From contig LN483072.1 in assembly GCA_900016675.1 (NCBI GenBank), forward strand, positions 310,001 through 374,000: a stretch of 64,000 nt of DNA, given 5' to 3'. This document shows positions 42,769 to 52,276 of this stretch, piece by piece. Numbering within the stretch: position 1 is the first letter of the stretch; the number at the start of each line of letters is the position of its first letter. Position numbers and translations under genes: made by a program. Under the pieces are notes generated by a model. The model saw nothing but the letters and a program-made list of their open reading frames with translations. It ran no database searches and was not told the DNA's origin. This DNA is from Arthrobacter saudimassiliensis (lineage in GTDB: Bacteria; Actinomycetota; Actinomycetes; Actinomycetales; Micrococcaceae).

Positions 42769-43839
42769 TCAGGCGGCGGCGATCCGGCAGTGGAAGCGGT
42801 GCTCCTCCCCCGGCGCCAGGACGGCCAGGTCGGTGCCGGAGTTGAAGGCGTCCGCGGGGCAGCTCATCGGCTCCACGGCGAGCCCGGCCCGGCCCAGCCG
42901 CTCCCCGGTGTACACCTGCACCCAGCGGGCCCCGTCTGCGCCGTCGGCCTCCAGCAGCACCCCGAAATCCTCCTGGGGATCCTGCAGCCGCACCTGCCAG
43001 ACGGCTGCGGGCAGCCCGGTGAAGGCGTGGTCCAGCCGGGTGCCGTCCAGCGGGCGGGCGGCCGGCCCGGACTCGCGGTAGTCGAACCGCGGCCCGTCCA
43101 CCGGCCGCAGCCCTCCGCCGTCGAGCACCTGGGCGGCCGGCAGCGTGAGCCGGCAGCGGTCCAGGTCGGCGCCGCCGGCGGTGAGGTAGGGGTGGATGGA
43201 GACCCCGTAGGGCGCCGGGCCGGTGCCGGCGTTGACGGCCCGCATCTCGACGGCCAGGCCGGTCTCCGGGTGCAGGCGGTAGCCGACCTCCAGGTCCAGC
43301 GGAAAGGGGTAGCCCGGTTCCCCGGCAAAGCGGAGCCGGAAGACGACGGCGGTTCCGGCGGCGCTCTCGGTCCCGGCGGCACTGTCGGTGCCGGTGCCGA
43401 CGTCGAGGGACGGCGCGGGAGTCGCGGGCGCCGGGTCCTGGGCCCATTCCTGCCAGAGCACCAGTCCGTGCAGGGCGCTGCCGGTTTCCGGTTCATTGAC
43501 CGGCAGCTGGTACTCCTGCCCGGCGAAGCGGTACCGGGCCCCGGCGATCCGGTTGGGCCAGGGCATCAGGACCTTGCCGGAGTAGCCGTCCGGGATCACG
43601 GCCGGATCCGCGGGCAGGGTCAGCGGCCGGTCGTCGAACCACAGGCCCAGCAGGGCCGCTCCCACCGGTGAGAGCAGCGCCCGGTAGCGGCCGGCGGACA
43701 GCTCCACCGGGGTGCCGTTCGAGGAGCGGCCGCCGGCCGGGACGGCAGGGCCGACGTCGGGGCGGCCGGAGGGCGCGTCGAGAACCGGAGCGGGTGAGGC
43801 GGTATCTCCGGGTGCGGTGGCGCTGCCGTGGGCGGCCAT
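42769..43839 (-). CDS. galM: Aldose 1-epimerase (mutarotase)
   Basis: 356 residues. Converts anomers of aldoses, here probably xylose. Motifs: MPWPNRIAGARYRFAG, GSALHGLV, YGVSIHPYLTAGG (catalytic His) and the C-terminal Glu region GRAGLAVEPMSCPADAFNSG. The N-terminal 40 residues are a Pro/Ala/Ser-rich extension, and an Ala/Gly/Thr-rich insert lies near residue 150. ATG 43839 overlaps the xylB stop by one base. Being coupled to xylB supports a role in xylose feeding. Confidence 0.88.
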   Translation of the reverse strand: MAAHGSATAPGDTASPAPVLDAPSGRPDVGPAVPAGGRSSNGTPVELSAGRYRALLSPVGAALLGLWFDDRPLTLPADPAVIPDGYSGKVLMPWPNRIAGARYRFAGQEYQLPVNEPETGSALHGLVLWQEWAQDPAPATPAPSLDVGTGTDSAAGTESAAGTAVVFRLRFAGEPGYPFPLDLEVGYRLHPETGLAVEMRAVNAGTGPAPYGVSIHPYLTAGGADLDRCRLTLPAAQVLDGGGLRPVDGPRFDYRESGPAARPLDGTRLDHAFTGLPAAVWQVRLQDPQEDFGVLLEADGADGARWVQVYTGERLGRAGLAVEPMSCPADAFNSGTDLAVLAPGEEHRFHCRIAAA

Positions 43840-45254
43840 CAGCCGAGGCCGTGTTCGCGGCGGGCGGCGGCCCGGTAGCGGGCCAGCAGGCCGGGGGCGG
43901 GCTCGGCGGTGACGGTGTCGGCGGCGCGGGCCTTCCAGTCCGGCCAGCCGCCGGCGAGGACGGCGGCGGCCTGGCGGGCGGCGCCGTCGGCCACGTACTC
44001 TCCCGGCTCGGGCACCGTGACGGGCAGCCCGAGCACGGCCGAGAGTGCCTGCTGCATGGCGGCGGACCGGGCCGCGCCGCCGACCATCAGCACCCGCCGG
44101 GCTTCGATGCCCAGATCCGCGAGGGCGGCGAAGCCGTCGGCCAGCGAGCAGGCGATGCCCTCGAAGGCGGCGCGGGCGAGGTTGGCGGGTGTGTAGCTGG
44201 TCAGGGTGAGCCCGTGCAGCGATCCGGTGGCGTCGGGCAGGTTCGGTGTGCGTTCGCCTTCGAAGTAGGGCACCAGGGTCAGGCCGCCGGCGCCCGGAGC
44301 CGCGGACAGCGCGAGTTCGGTGAGCCCGGGCAGGTCCACCGCGAGCAGCGCGGCGGTCGCGTCCAGCACCCGGGAGGCGTTGAGCGTGCAGGCCAGCGGC
44401 AGGTAGTGGCCGGTGGCGTCGGCGAACCCGGCGACCAGGCCGGTGGCGTCGGCGGTGGGGTCGGCGGCGACCGCGAAGACGGTGCCGGAGGTGCCGATGG
44501 AGACGACGACGTCGCCCACGCCCGCGCCGACGCCGAGTCCGGCGCCGGCGTTGTCTCCCGCGCCGGGGCCGATCAGCGCCCCGTCCGGGGTCCGGAGCCC
44601 GGCCTCCAGGGGCCCGAGCACGCGGGGCAGCTGCGGCACGTGGCCCAGGGACTGTTCGAGCAGCTCGGGCAGGTACTCGCCGCGGGCCGGGGACCAGTAG
44701 CCGGTGCCGGAGGCATCGGACCGGTCGGTGCACAGCGCGGCCAGGCCCTCGGCGCCGCTGCCCGGCCCGTATCCGGCCAGCCGCCAGCTCAGCCAGTCGT
44801 GCGGCAGGCACACCGCGGCGGTGCGGGCGGCGTTCTCCGGCTCGTGCTCGCGCAGCCAGCGCAGCTTGGTCACGGTGAAGGAGGCCACCGGCACGCTGCC
44901 GGTCTCCTGCGCCCAGTGCCGGGCGCCGTCGGGCCCGGCCTCCCCGACCAGCTGCCGGCCGGCGTCGGCGGAGCGGATGTCGTTCCAGAGCAGCGCGGGG
45001 CGCACCACGGCGCCGTCGGCGTCCAGGCAGACCATGCCGTGCTGCTGGCCGCCGGCGGCGATCGCGGCGACGTCGGCCAGCCCGCCGGCGGCTTCGGCCG
45101 CGGCCAGCAGGGCCTGCCACCAGGCTTCGGGGTCCACCTCGGTGCCGGGCGGGTGCGGTGCGGCGCCGGAGCGGACCAGGGCCCCGGTGTCGGCGTCGCG
45201 GATGACGATCTTGCAGGACTGGGTGGAGCTGTCCACCCCGGCGACGAGGGACAT
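43839..45254 (-). CDS. xylB: Xylulokinase XylB
   Basis: Phosphorylates D-xylulose to xylulose 5-phosphate. 471 residues, FGGY kinase: [23 protein letters not shown] (phosphate loop 1), GGQQHGMV (substrate region), [15 protein letters not shown] with the catalytic Asp, and [14 protein letters not shown] near the C-terminus. Follows xylA on the same strand, but a strong hairpin lies between them. Followed by galM with overlapping codons. Confidence 0.95.
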   Translation of the reverse strand: MSLVAGVDSSTQSCKIVIRDADTGALVRSGAAPHPPGTEVDPEAWWQALLAAAEAAGGLADVAAIAAGGQQHGMVCLDADGAVVRPALLWNDIRSADAGRQLVGEAGPDGARHWAQETGSVPVASFTVTKLRWLREHEPENAARTAAVCLPHDWLSWRLAGYGPGSGAEGLAALCTDRSDASGTGYWSPARGEYLPELLEQSLGHVPQLPRVLGPLEAGLRTPDGALIGPGAGDNAGAGLGVGAGVGDVVVSIGTSGTVFAVAADPTADATGLVAGFADATGHYLPLACTLNASRVLDATAALLAVDLPGLTELALSAAPGAGGLTLVPYFEGERTPNLPDATGSLHGLTLTSYTPANLARAAFEGIACSLADGFAALADLGIEARRVLMVGGAARSAAMQQALSAVLGLPVTVPEPGEYVADGAARQAAAVLAGGWPDWKARAADTVTAEPAPGLLARYRAAARREHGLG

Positions 45255-45320
45255 CAGTGGCCTTTCGAGGAAATGCTGCGCGGCGTTGCTGAACAGGCTA
45301 CCGGCCAGCCCGCGGGTGGG

Positions 45321-45357
45321 GCCGCCGCGGCCGTCATACTGCGACGGCCGCGGCGGC
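45321..45357 (-). terminator. 15-bp hairpin between xylA and xylB
   Basis: GCCGCCGCGGCCGTC (45321-45335) pairs perfectly with 45343-45357, loop of 7 bases. It lies 15 bases beyond the xylA stop. It lacks a U-tract, so it may act as partial terminator or 3' stabiliser that lowers xylB expression relative to xylA. Confidence 0.65.
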
Positions 45358-45372
45358 GTCGGACAAAGCCGG

Positions 45373-46560
45373 TCAGCGGGCGCCCATCAGGTGCTCGAGG
45401 GCCAGCTGGTTCAGGCGCACGAAGCCGAAGTCCCGCTGCGCGGCGGCGTCGGCGTCGAAGTCCTCGAACGCGGAGGCGTCGGCGAGCAGGTCCGCCGTGG
45501 TCTCGCCGTCGGCCAGGGTGGGCCGGCCGAGCTCCCCGACGCCGGAGTGCGCCAGCGCCTCCTGCACCTCGGGGTCGGCGCGGAAGGCCTGCGCGCGCTC
45601 CTTGAGCAGCAGGTACATGCGCATGTTGGCCTCGGCCGAGGCCCAGACGCCGTCGTAGCCGTCGGTGCGGGAGGGCTTGTAGTCGAAGTGGCGGGGGCCT
45701 TCGTAGCGCGGGCCGCCGTTCGGGAAGCCGTTCTCCAGCAGGTCGACGGTGAAGAAGGCGCTGGACAGGTCGCCGTGGCCGAACACCAGGTCCTGGTCGT
45801 ACTTGATGGACTTCTGGCCGTTGAGGTCGATGTGGAAGAGCTTGCCGGCCCACAGCGCCTGGGCGATGCCGTGCGTGAAGTTCAGCCCGGCCATCTGCTC
45901 GTGCCCGGTCTCGGGGTTCAGGCCGACGATGTCGCCGTGCTCGAGCTGGGAGATGAACGCCAGGCCGTGGCCCACGGTGGGCAGGAAGATGTCGCCGCGC
46001 GGTTCGTTGGGCTTGGGTTCCAGGGCGATCCGCAGGCCGTAGCCCTTGTCCTTGATGTAGGCGGCGACCGTGTCCACGGCTTCCTTCATCCGGTCGAATG
46101 CGGCGGCGAAGTCCTTGGAACCGTCGTACTCGGCGCCTTCGCGCCCGCCCCACATCACGAAGGTTTCGGCGTCCATCTCCGCGGCGAGATCGACGTTCGC
46201 GAGGACCTTGCGCAGCGCGAAGCGGCGGATGGAGCGGTCGTTGGAGGTGAAGCCGCCGTCCTTGAACACCGGGTGGCTGAACAGGTTGGTGGTCACCATG
46301 GGAACCGCCAGGCCGGCCTCGCTCAGCGCGGAGCGGAACCGCTTGAGGATCAGGTCCCGCTCCTGGGCGGTGGCGTCGAAGGGAATGAGGTCGTTGTCAT
46401 GGAAGGTGATGCCGTAGGCGCCCAGCTCGGCGAGCTTGTGCACGGCTTCGACCGGGTCCAGTTCGGCGCGGGAGGCGACACCGAAGGGGTCGTTGCCGGT
46501 CCAGCCCACGGTCCAGAGTCCGAAGGTAAAGCGATCTGCGGGTGTTGGCGTCGTCGTCAC
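45373..46560 (-). CDS. xylA: Xylose isomerase XylA
   Basis: Isomerises D-xylose to D-xylulose with two divalent metals. 395 residues, the short class I form of actinobacteria. [24 protein letters not shown] (catalytic His region), [41 protein letters not shown] (metal Glu) and [24 protein letters not shown] (metal Asp/His) are all present. GTG 46560 follows GGAG. Divergent from a ROK-family regulator. Confidence 0.97.
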   Translation of the reverse strand: MTTTPTPADRFTFGLWTVGWTGNDPFGVASRAELDPVEAVHKLAELGAYGITFHDNDLIPFDATAQERDLILKRFRSALSEAGLAVPMVTTNLFSHPVFKDGGFTSNDRSIRRFALRKVLANVDLAAEMDAETFVMWGGREGAEYDGSKDFAAAFDRMKEAVDTVAAYIKDKGYGLRIALEPKPNEPRGDIFLPTVGHGLAFISQLEHGDIVGLNPETGHEQMAGLNFTHGIAQALWAGKLFHIDLNGQKSIKYDQDLVFGHGDLSSAFFTVDLLENGFPNGGPRYEGPRHFDYKPSRTDGYDGVWASAEANMRMYLLLKERAQAFRADPEVQEALAHSGVGELGRPTLADGETTADLLADASAFEDFDADAAAQRDFGFVRLNQLALEHLMGAR

Positions 46561-46584
46561 GATATGCTCCAGGTCACAGGATTA

Positions 46585-46599
46585 GTTGTACCCGACAAC
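46585..46599. promoter_or_regulatory. Operator-like inverted repeat between xylA and the ROK regulator
   Basis: GTTGT-ACCCG-ACAAC (46585-46599), 25-39 bases upstream of the xylA start. The form and position fit ROK-type XylR operators, which are inverted repeats with GTT/AAC arms. Only one copy is seen. Confidence 0.6.
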
Positions 46600-46757
46600 A
46601 TATGGTGGCAGGGTGGTGCTGTCAACCGCCGCACGACGGCGCGGCACCCGCCCCGGCCGGGCCGGGTCATGACAGCGGGAAACGGCCGCGGCACCCCCTG
46701 GGCGTTGATATCTTGGCGAAGAGGCACGACGGCGGCACCACAGTCATGGAGGACGGA

Positions 46758-48005
46758 ATGGGCGAGGCGACAACCGGCACGGAGGTGCGCCGGGCGAACC
46801 TGGCGCGGGTGCTGTCCCTGCTGCACCGGCAGGGACCGCTGTCCCGGGCACAGCTGACCCGGCTGACCGGTTTCAACCGCTCCACGGTGGGCGCCCTCGC
46901 CGCCGATCTGGTGCAGCGGGGCCTGGCCCGTGAGACCGCTCCCGACGGCGGCCGGGTGGGTCGGCCGAGCCCGATCGTGCACCCCAATGACAAGGTGGCC
47001 GCGCTGGCGGTGCACCCGGACGTGGACGCGGTGACGGTCGGCGTCGTCGGCCTGGGCGGCGGCGTGCGGCACCGGGTGCGCCGGGAAACCGACGGCGCGC
47101 CGTCCCCCGAGGCGGCAGCCGCGCTGGCGGCCGACGTCGTCGCCGGCCTGCGCCGGGAGCTGGCCGGGCTCCACGCCGTCGTGGGCGTGGGCGCCGCGGT
47201 GCCCGGACTGGTCCGCGCCGAGGACGGGCACGTGCTGCTGGCCCCGCATCTGGGCTGGGAGGACGAACCGTTCGCCGCCCGGCTGGCCGAGGCGCTGCAG
47301 CTGCCCGTGCGCGCGGCCAATGACGCGAACCTGGGCTCCCTGGCCGAGTCCCGCTACGGGGCGGCCGTGGGCGCGGCCGACGTCGTCTACCTCAACGGCA
47401 GCGCCAGCGGCATCGGCGGCGGGGCCGTGGTGGGCGGGGTTCCGCTGCACGGCGGCGCCGGGTACGCCGGGGAGTTCGGGCACACCCGGGTGAGCGTGCC
47501 CGGGCTGCCCTGCCACTGCGGGCGCAGCGGCTGCCTCGAGACGGAGGTGAGCCTGGCCGGGCTGCTCGCCGCACTGGGCCTGGCGCGGGCGGACCTGGAC
47601 GAGCTGCAGCGGGCGATCGCCGCCGGCCCCTCCCCCGCCCTGCAGGCGGAGGCTGCCCGGCAGCTGGACCTGCTCGGCTCCGCGCTGACCGACCTGGTCA
47701 ACATCTTCAACCCGCAGCTGGTGGTGCTCGGCGGGTTCCTGGCCGCTTTGTACGGCCTGGAGCCGCAGCGGCTGCGGGACGCCGTCGCCGGCGGCCCGAT
47801 CGGCGGGCTGGGCCGGCAGGTGGACATCCGGCCGGCCCAGCTGGGCGCGGAGCTGCTGCTGGTGGGTGCCGCGGAGCTGGCCTTCGAGCCGGTGCTCGCC
47901 GACGCGGCGCTGCCGCCGGCCACAGCGCAGTCCGGCGCCGAAGCCGACGCCGACGCCGGACGGTCGGGTCCAGCCGCCGACGCCGTGCCGGCGCGGGGCG
48001 CCTAG
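46758..48005 (+). CDS. xylR: ROK family transcriptional repressor (XylR-like)
   Basis: 415 residues. N-terminal HTH (RRANLARVLSLLHRQGPLSRAQLTRLTGFNRSTVGALAADL), then ROK sugar-kinase-like domain with GGYAGEFGH-type segment (GAGYAGEFGHTRV) and zinc-binding CHCGRSGCLE. Repressors of this type lose DNA affinity on binding xylose. ATG 46758 chosen because GGAGG (46748-46752) precedes it; ATG 46746 is in frame. C-terminal 35 residues are an Ala/Asp-rich tail. Divergent from xylA; stop codon overlaps that of the next, convergent gene. Confidence 0.9.
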   Translation: MGEATTGTEVRRANLARVLSLLHRQGPLSRAQLTRLTGFNRSTVGALAADLVQRGLARETAPDGGRVGRPSPIVHPNDKVAALAVHPDVDAVTVGVVGLGGGVRHRVRRETDGAPSPEAAAALAADVVAGLRRELAGLHAVVGVGAAVPGLVRAEDGHVLLAPHLGWEDEPFAARLAEALQLPVRAANDANLGSLAESRYGAAVGAADVVYLNGSASGIGGGAVVGGVPLHGGAGYAGEFGHTRVSVPGLPCHCGRSGCLETEVSLAGLLAALGLARADLDELQRAIAAGPSPALQAEAARQLDLLGSALTDLVNIFNPQLVVLGGFLAALYGLEPQRLRDAVAGGPIGGLGRQVDIRPAQLGAELLLVGAAELAFEPVLADAALPPATAQSGAEADADAGRSGPAADAVPARGA

Positions 48006-49129
48006 GACTCCTCGCCGTAGGCGAAACGCTCGGCCCGGAACGGCTCCAGCAGCGGATGCCGACGGCCGGTGAGGATTTCATCGGCCAGCAGCTCGCCGGC
48101 GATCAGCCCCAGCGTGGCGCCGGAGTGCGTGAAGGCGGCCCAGCAGCCGGGCAGCGCGGCGAGTTCGCCGAGCACCGGCTCTCCGTCCCCCGGCACCGGC
48201 TTCAGCCCGGGCTGCCAGCTCTGCGGCACCACCTCGGGATGGCCCGCCAGCACCCGGGAGGCCTCCGCGGCCAGCTCGGCCAGCACCTCCAGGTCCACGC
48301 TCCAGGTGCCGTCGTCCAGCCGCTGCACCCGGTCCAGGTACCAGGTGTGGTCCATCGCCAGCCGACCGCCGGGATGCGGGCGCAGCGAGATCCGCGGGGT
48401 GTTCAGCACCGCACGCAGCCCGTGGTCCACCGGCTCGCTGATCACCAGCATGGCCAGGTCGGAGGAATCCGGCAGCTCCACGCCCGCACCGGCGAGCACC
48501 GCCGGCGTGCCCGCCCCGCAGGCGACGACGACGGCGTCGGCCGCGTACTCCTCGCCGCCGGCGGTGCGCAGCCCGCGCACCGGCCCGCCGCCGTCGGCCG
48601 CGACGAGTGTGCAGAGCCCGGCATGTTCGATCAGGGTGCCGCCGCGCAGCGTGAACTCCTCAGCCAGGTGCCGGACCAGGTGGGGCAGGGACACCCAGCC
48701 CTCGCCCGGATTGACCAGCGCCCGGTGCGGCAGCACGCCCGGGTCCACGCCGGGCACGTACGCGGGCACGTCGTCGCGGTCCAGCAGCCGGGCGTCGTAG
48801 CCGGCCCGGCTCTGCGCGTTGTGCCGGTCGACGACGGCGAAGGGGTCGTCATCCCAGTACAGGCCGCCGTCGAAGGCGAGCCAGTCGATGCCGGGGCTGC
48901 GGGCGAGCAGGGTGCGGTAGCGGTCGATGCCGGCCATCCGCAGCCGGTAGTAGTCCTCGCCGTAGCCGCCGCCGGCGTTCAGCCAGGACAGCGAGCGTCC
49001 GGAGGCGCCGCTGCCGATCTCCGCCTCCGTCACGAGCAGCACCTCGGCGCCGCCGCGCAGCAGCTGCACCGCGGTCGAGAGTCCGATGACGCCGCCGCCG
49101 AGCACCGCGACCTGCCTGCCGTTCTCCAT
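48002..49129 (-). CDS. FAD-dependent oxidoreductase (DAO family)
   Basis: 375 residues, D-amino acid oxidase/glycine oxidase fold: VAVLGGGVIGLSTAVQLLRGGAEVLLV Rossmann motif, GRSLSWLNAGG near the flavin, and AAFTHSGATLGLIAGELLADEI as C-terminal FAD motif. Substrate likely an amino acid or secondary amine; not defined. ATG 49129. Its stop codon shares CTA of CTAG with the convergent xylR stop. Upstream 174 bases lead to the divergent couL gene. Confidence 0.86.
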   Translation of the reverse strand: MENGRQVAVLGGGVIGLSTAVQLLRGGAEVLLVTEAEIGSGASGRSLSWLNAGGGYGEDYYRLRMAGIDRYRTLLARSPGIDWLAFDGGLYWDDDPFAVVDRHNAQSRAGYDARLLDRDDVPAYVPGVDPGVLPHRALVNPGEGWVSLPHLVRHLAEEFTLRGGTLIEHAGLCTLVAADGGGPVRGLRTAGGEEYAADAVVVACGAGTPAVLAGAGVELPDSSDLAMLVISEPVDHGLRAVLNTPRISLRPHPGGRLAMDHTWYLDRVQRLDDGTWSVDLEVLAELAAEASRVLAGHPEVVPQSWQPGLKPVPGDGEPVLGELAALPGCWAAFTHSGATLGLIAGELLADEILTGRRHPLLEPFRAERFAYGEES

Positions 49130-49235
49130 TGCCTCCGCCTTCCGTTTGAGCCTGGTTCGAGCCTATCCGCCGAAGCGGAGGCTCGCGGAGGGGACGCGGA
49201 GGCCTGCACCGGGGAAAACGTAAAAAGTATCAATA

Positions 49236-49265
49236 GTTGACTTTTTCAACGGTTAAGGGTTCGAT
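49236..49265 (+). promoter_or_regulatory. couL promoter with CouR-type operator
   Basis: TTGACT (49237-49242), 17-base spacer, TTCGAT (49260-49265). Inside lies the inverted repeat GTTGA-CTTTT-TCAAC (49236-49250). The 15 bases TTGACTTTTTCAACG recur exactly before couN (52824-52838), with further matches downstream. So both operons share a promoter/operator module. Confidence 0.78.
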
Positions 49266-49303
49266 GAAAACTCTTGTGATCCACACCACGCAAAGGAGCA
49301 GCG

Positions 49304-50812
49304 GTGAACCTAGGAATCGGTTCCTGGCCGGCCCGCCGGGCCCGGGTGCGCCCGGACAGCACGGCGATCGTCTTCGAGGACCGGCGGTTCAGCTACGCCG
49401 AGGTCGATGCCCGCGTGAGAAGCCTGGCCAATGCCCTGAGCAACGCCGGGGTCCGCCGCGGCGACCGGGTGGCGTACGTCGGCTTCAACCATCCTGCCCT
49501 TCTGGAGACCTTCTTCGCCGCCGGGCTGATCGGCGCCGCCTGCGTGCTGGTCAACCCCCGCCTGGCCCGCGACGAGGTGGCCTACATCCTGGGCGACTGC
49601 ACGCCCGCCGTCGTCGCCTACGGTGCCGAGCAGGCGGCCAACGCCGAGGACCTGGCCCGGCAGCTGCCGGTCGGCACGTGGCTCAGCGTCGACGGCGGCG
49701 GCCCCGGCAGCGACTATGAGCAGTTCCTGGCGGGCGGCGGAACCGAAGCCGTGGAGGCCGAGGTGCACGAGGACGACCTGGCCCTGATCATGTACACCTC
49801 CGGCACCACGGGCCGGCCCAAGGGCGCCATGCTCAGCCACCGCAGCCTGTTCTACCAGTACATGAACGCCCTGATCGGCGTGGACCTGCGCCAGGACGAG
49901 GTGCACCTGGCCGCGGCTCCGCTGTTCCACATCGCCGGCCTGAACATGATGACCCTGCCGACCTTTACCCTCGGGGGAACGATCATCATCCACCGCGGCT
50001 TCAAGGCCGAGGCGGTCCTGGCCGAGATGGCGGCATCCCGGGTGACCAGCGCCTTCCTGGTGCCGGCCATGCTGGACGCCCTGTCCGGGCATCCGGACTT
50101 CGCCGGCGCCGACCTGTCCTCGGTCCGCGGCTTCATGGTCGGCGGCTCCCCGCTGCCGGAACGGACCATCCGCACCTGGCAGCAGAAGGACGTGGCGATC
50201 ATGCAGGGCTTCGGCATGACCGAAACCGCCCCCGGCGTCTGCATGCTCGAGCCCCGGGACGGCACGGTGAAGGCCGGCAGCGCCGGCCGCCCGCACTTCT
50301 TCACCGAGTACCGGCTGCTCGACGCCGGCTGCTCCCCCGTTCCGGAGGGCACGCCCGGCGAGGTGGTGGTCCGCGGCCCCAACGTCATGAGCGGGTACTG
50401 GAACAACCCCGAGGCCAGCGCCGCCGCCCTGGCCGGCGGCTGGTACCACTCCGGCGACGTCGCCGTCGTCGACGAGGACGGCTACATCTGGATCAAGGAC
50501 CGGATCAAGGACATGTACATCTCCGGCGGCGAGAACGTCTACCCCGCCGAAGTGGAGAACGCCCTGCTGAACCTGCCCGGCGTCGTCGAGGCCGCCGTCG
50601 TCGGCGTGCCCGATGAACGCTGGGGCGAGTCCGGCCGCGCCTACGTGGTGCTGGCCGACGCCGCGGAGGCCGCCGACGGCGCCGGGCTGCGCGAGCAGCT
50701 GCGCAGCCGGCTGGCCGGCTACAAGCTTCCCCGCGAGGTCCTCGTGGTGGAGCAGCTGCCCCGGACCACCACCGGCAAGATCCAGAAACACGTGCTCCGC
50801 TCCGGCTCCTGA
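49304..50812 (+). CDS. couL: Acyl-CoA synthetase, probable p-hydroxycinnamoyl-CoA synthetase (CouL-like)
   Basis: AMP-forming ligase, 502 residues. P-loop MYTSGTTGRPKGAM, GFGMTETAPG, YHSGDVAVVDEDGY, and the C-terminal Lys in RTTTGKIQKHVL. GTG 49304 follows AAAGGAG. It activates a carboxylic acid for the following CoA-dependent steps. Alone it could be any medium/aryl acid ligase; the neighbours (MHS transporter, MarR regulator, SDR, amidohydrolase, MaoC) reproduce the coumarate set couLT/R/NOM of Rhodococcus jostii, hence the call. Confidence 0.86.
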   Translation: MNLGIGSWPARRARVRPDSTAIVFEDRRFSYAEVDARVRSLANALSNAGVRRGDRVAYVGFNHPALLETFFAAGLIGAACVLVNPRLARDEVAYILGDCTPAVVAYGAEQAANAEDLARQLPVGTWLSVDGGGPGSDYEQFLAGGGTEAVEAEVHEDDLALIMYTSGTTGRPKGAMLSHRSLFYQYMNALIGVDLRQDEVHLAAAPLFHIAGLNMMTLPTFTLGGTIIIHRGFKAEAVLAEMAASRVTSAFLVPAMLDALSGHPDFAGADLSSVRGFMVGGSPLPERTIRTWQQKDVAIMQGFGMTETAPGVCMLEPRDGTVKAGSAGRPHFFTEYRLLDAGCSPVPEGTPGEVVVRGPNVMSGYWNNPEASAAALAGGWYHSGDVAVVDEDGYIWIKDRIKDMYISGGENVYPAEVENALLNLPGVVEAAVVGVPDERWGESGRAYVVLADAAEAADGAGLREQLRSRLAGYKLPREVLVVEQLPRTTTGKIQKHVLRSGS

Positions 50813-50865
50813 CCCGGTCCCGTCCGCTTTCGCCCCTCCCTCTCCCCCGCACCCTAGGAACAGCC

Positions 50866-52197
50866 ATGCCCACAGCAAGCACGACCCTCCCCGGCCTGAG
50901 CGGAAAGCAGCGGCAGAGCGAGGCCCGCAAGGTCATCCTCTCCAGCTACCTCGGCTCGACCATCGAGTTCTACGACTTCCTGCTCTACGCCTCGGCCTCG
51001 GCCCTGGTCTTTCCGCAGGTGTTCTTCCAGGACCTGGATCCGCTGGCCGGCACCATCGCCGCCTACGGAACCTTCGCGGCCGGCTACCTCGCCCGCCCGC
51101 TCGGCGGGGCGATCTTCGGCCACTTCGGCGACCGGCTGGGCCGGAAGAAGATGCTCATCCTCTCGATGCTGATCATGGGCATCGCCTCCACGCTGATCGG
51201 CCTGATCCCCGGCTCGGCCCTCATCGGCAGCTGGGGCGCGGTCATCCTGGTGCTGCTGCGCGTCTGCCAGGGCATCGCCGTCGGCGGCGAATGGGGCGGC
51301 GCGGCGCTGATGGCGCTGGAGCACTCGGAGAAGGGCAGGCGCGGCTTCGCGGCGTCCTTCGCCAACGCCGGCGCCCCCTCGGGTGCCGCGCTGGGCACCG
51401 TCGTGCTCGGCATCTTCTCCACCCTGCCGGAGGACCAGTTCCTCTCCTGGGGCTGGCGCGTGCCGTTCCTGCTCTCGGTGGCGCTGCTGGTGGTCGGCCT
51501 GGTGGTCCGGGCCAGGATCGCCGAAAGCCCGATCTTCGAGGCCGCCGTGGCCAAGGAGGCCGCAGAGCCGACCAAGCCGAAGGTCCCCATCCTGGAGGTG
51601 CTGCGCCGGCCCAAGGCGCTGATCTTCACCATGCTCGCCGGCGCCTCCGGGTTCGCGCTCCAGGTCTTCCTGTCCACCTTCTCGGTCAGCTATGCGGTGG
51701 AAAACGGGGCGGCCCGCCCCGTGGTGCTCTACGCCTTCGCCCTCGCCTCGGTGATCAGCGTGGTGTTCGTGGTGCTGATGGGCCGGGTCTCCGACCGGTA
51801 CGGGCGGCGGCCGGTGATGGTCGTCGGCCTGGTCGGCTTCATCGCCGTCATCTTCCCCATGTTCGGCTGGCTCGGCTCCAACAACCTGCTGCTGATCTTC
51901 CTGGCCTTCACCGTGGGCCTGGCCTTCCACGCCGCGATGTACGGGCCGCTGGCCGCCTTCATTTCCGAGCAGTTCGGCACCAGCGCCCGCTACACCGGCG
52001 CCTCCCTGGGCTACCAGTTCGCCACCCTGCTCGGCGCGGGCTTCACGCCGACCATCCTGGCCACGCTCTACGCCGGCGCGGACCGCTCGGTGACGCCGGT
52101 GGCCGGCTACCTTGCAGCGCTGGCGGCGCTGAGCACGCTGTTCATCCTGCTGACCCGCGAGTCCAAGGACTACGACCTCGAGACCCACGAGCACTGA
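50866..52197 (+). CDS. couT: MFS transporter, MHS family (probable hydroxycinnamate importer, CouT-like)
   Basis: Twelve-helix symporter, 443 residues. STIEFYDFLLYASASALVFPQVFF in helix 1 and GGAIFGHFGDRLGRKKMLI (motif A) are typical of metabolite:H+ symporters (shikimate, aromatic acids). RVCQGIAVGGEWGGAALMALEHSEKGRRGF is the conserved MHS loop. ATG 50866 with AGGAA upstream. 53 bases after couL, so in the same operon; aromatic acid uptake is inferred. A strong hairpin follows. Confidence 0.87.
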   Translation: MPTASTTLPGLSGKQRQSEARKVILSSYLGSTIEFYDFLLYASASALVFPQVFFQDLDPLAGTIAAYGTFAAGYLARPLGGAIFGHFGDRLGRKKMLILSMLIMGIASTLIGLIPGSALIGSWGAVILVLLRVCQGIAVGGEWGGAALMALEHSEKGRRGFAASFANAGAPSGAALGTVVLGIFSTLPEDQFLSWGWRVPFLLSVALLVVGLVVRARIAESPIFEAAVAKEAAEPTKPKVPILEVLRRPKALIFTMLAGASGFALQVFLSTFSVSYAVENGAARPVVLYAFALASVISVVFVVLMGRVSDRYGRRPVMVVGLVGFIAVIFPMFGWLGSNNLLLIFLAFTVGLAFHAAMYGPLAAFISEQFGTSARYTGASLGYQFATLLGAGFTPTILATLYAGADRSVTPVAGYLAALAALSTLFILLTRESKDYDLETHEH

Positions 52198-52212
52198 CCG
52201 CGGCAGAACACC

Positions 52213-52253
52213 GAAGCCGTCCTTCCCGTGCAGTGCGCGGGAAGGACGGCTTC
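52213..52253. terminator. Hairpin terminator between couT and couR
   Basis: 16-bp stem GAAGCCGTCCTTCCCG (52213-52228) / 52238-52253, loop of 9 bases. Placed between convergent genes and able to serve both. Confidence 0.85.
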
Positions 52254-52276
52254 GTCCGGTGGAGTGCGGCTGGAGG

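Noticed and set aside
43668-45605. 645-codon plus-strand frame across xylB and galM
   Set aside because: Antisense shadow of xylB and neighbours; Gly/Arg/Gln-rich without domain features.
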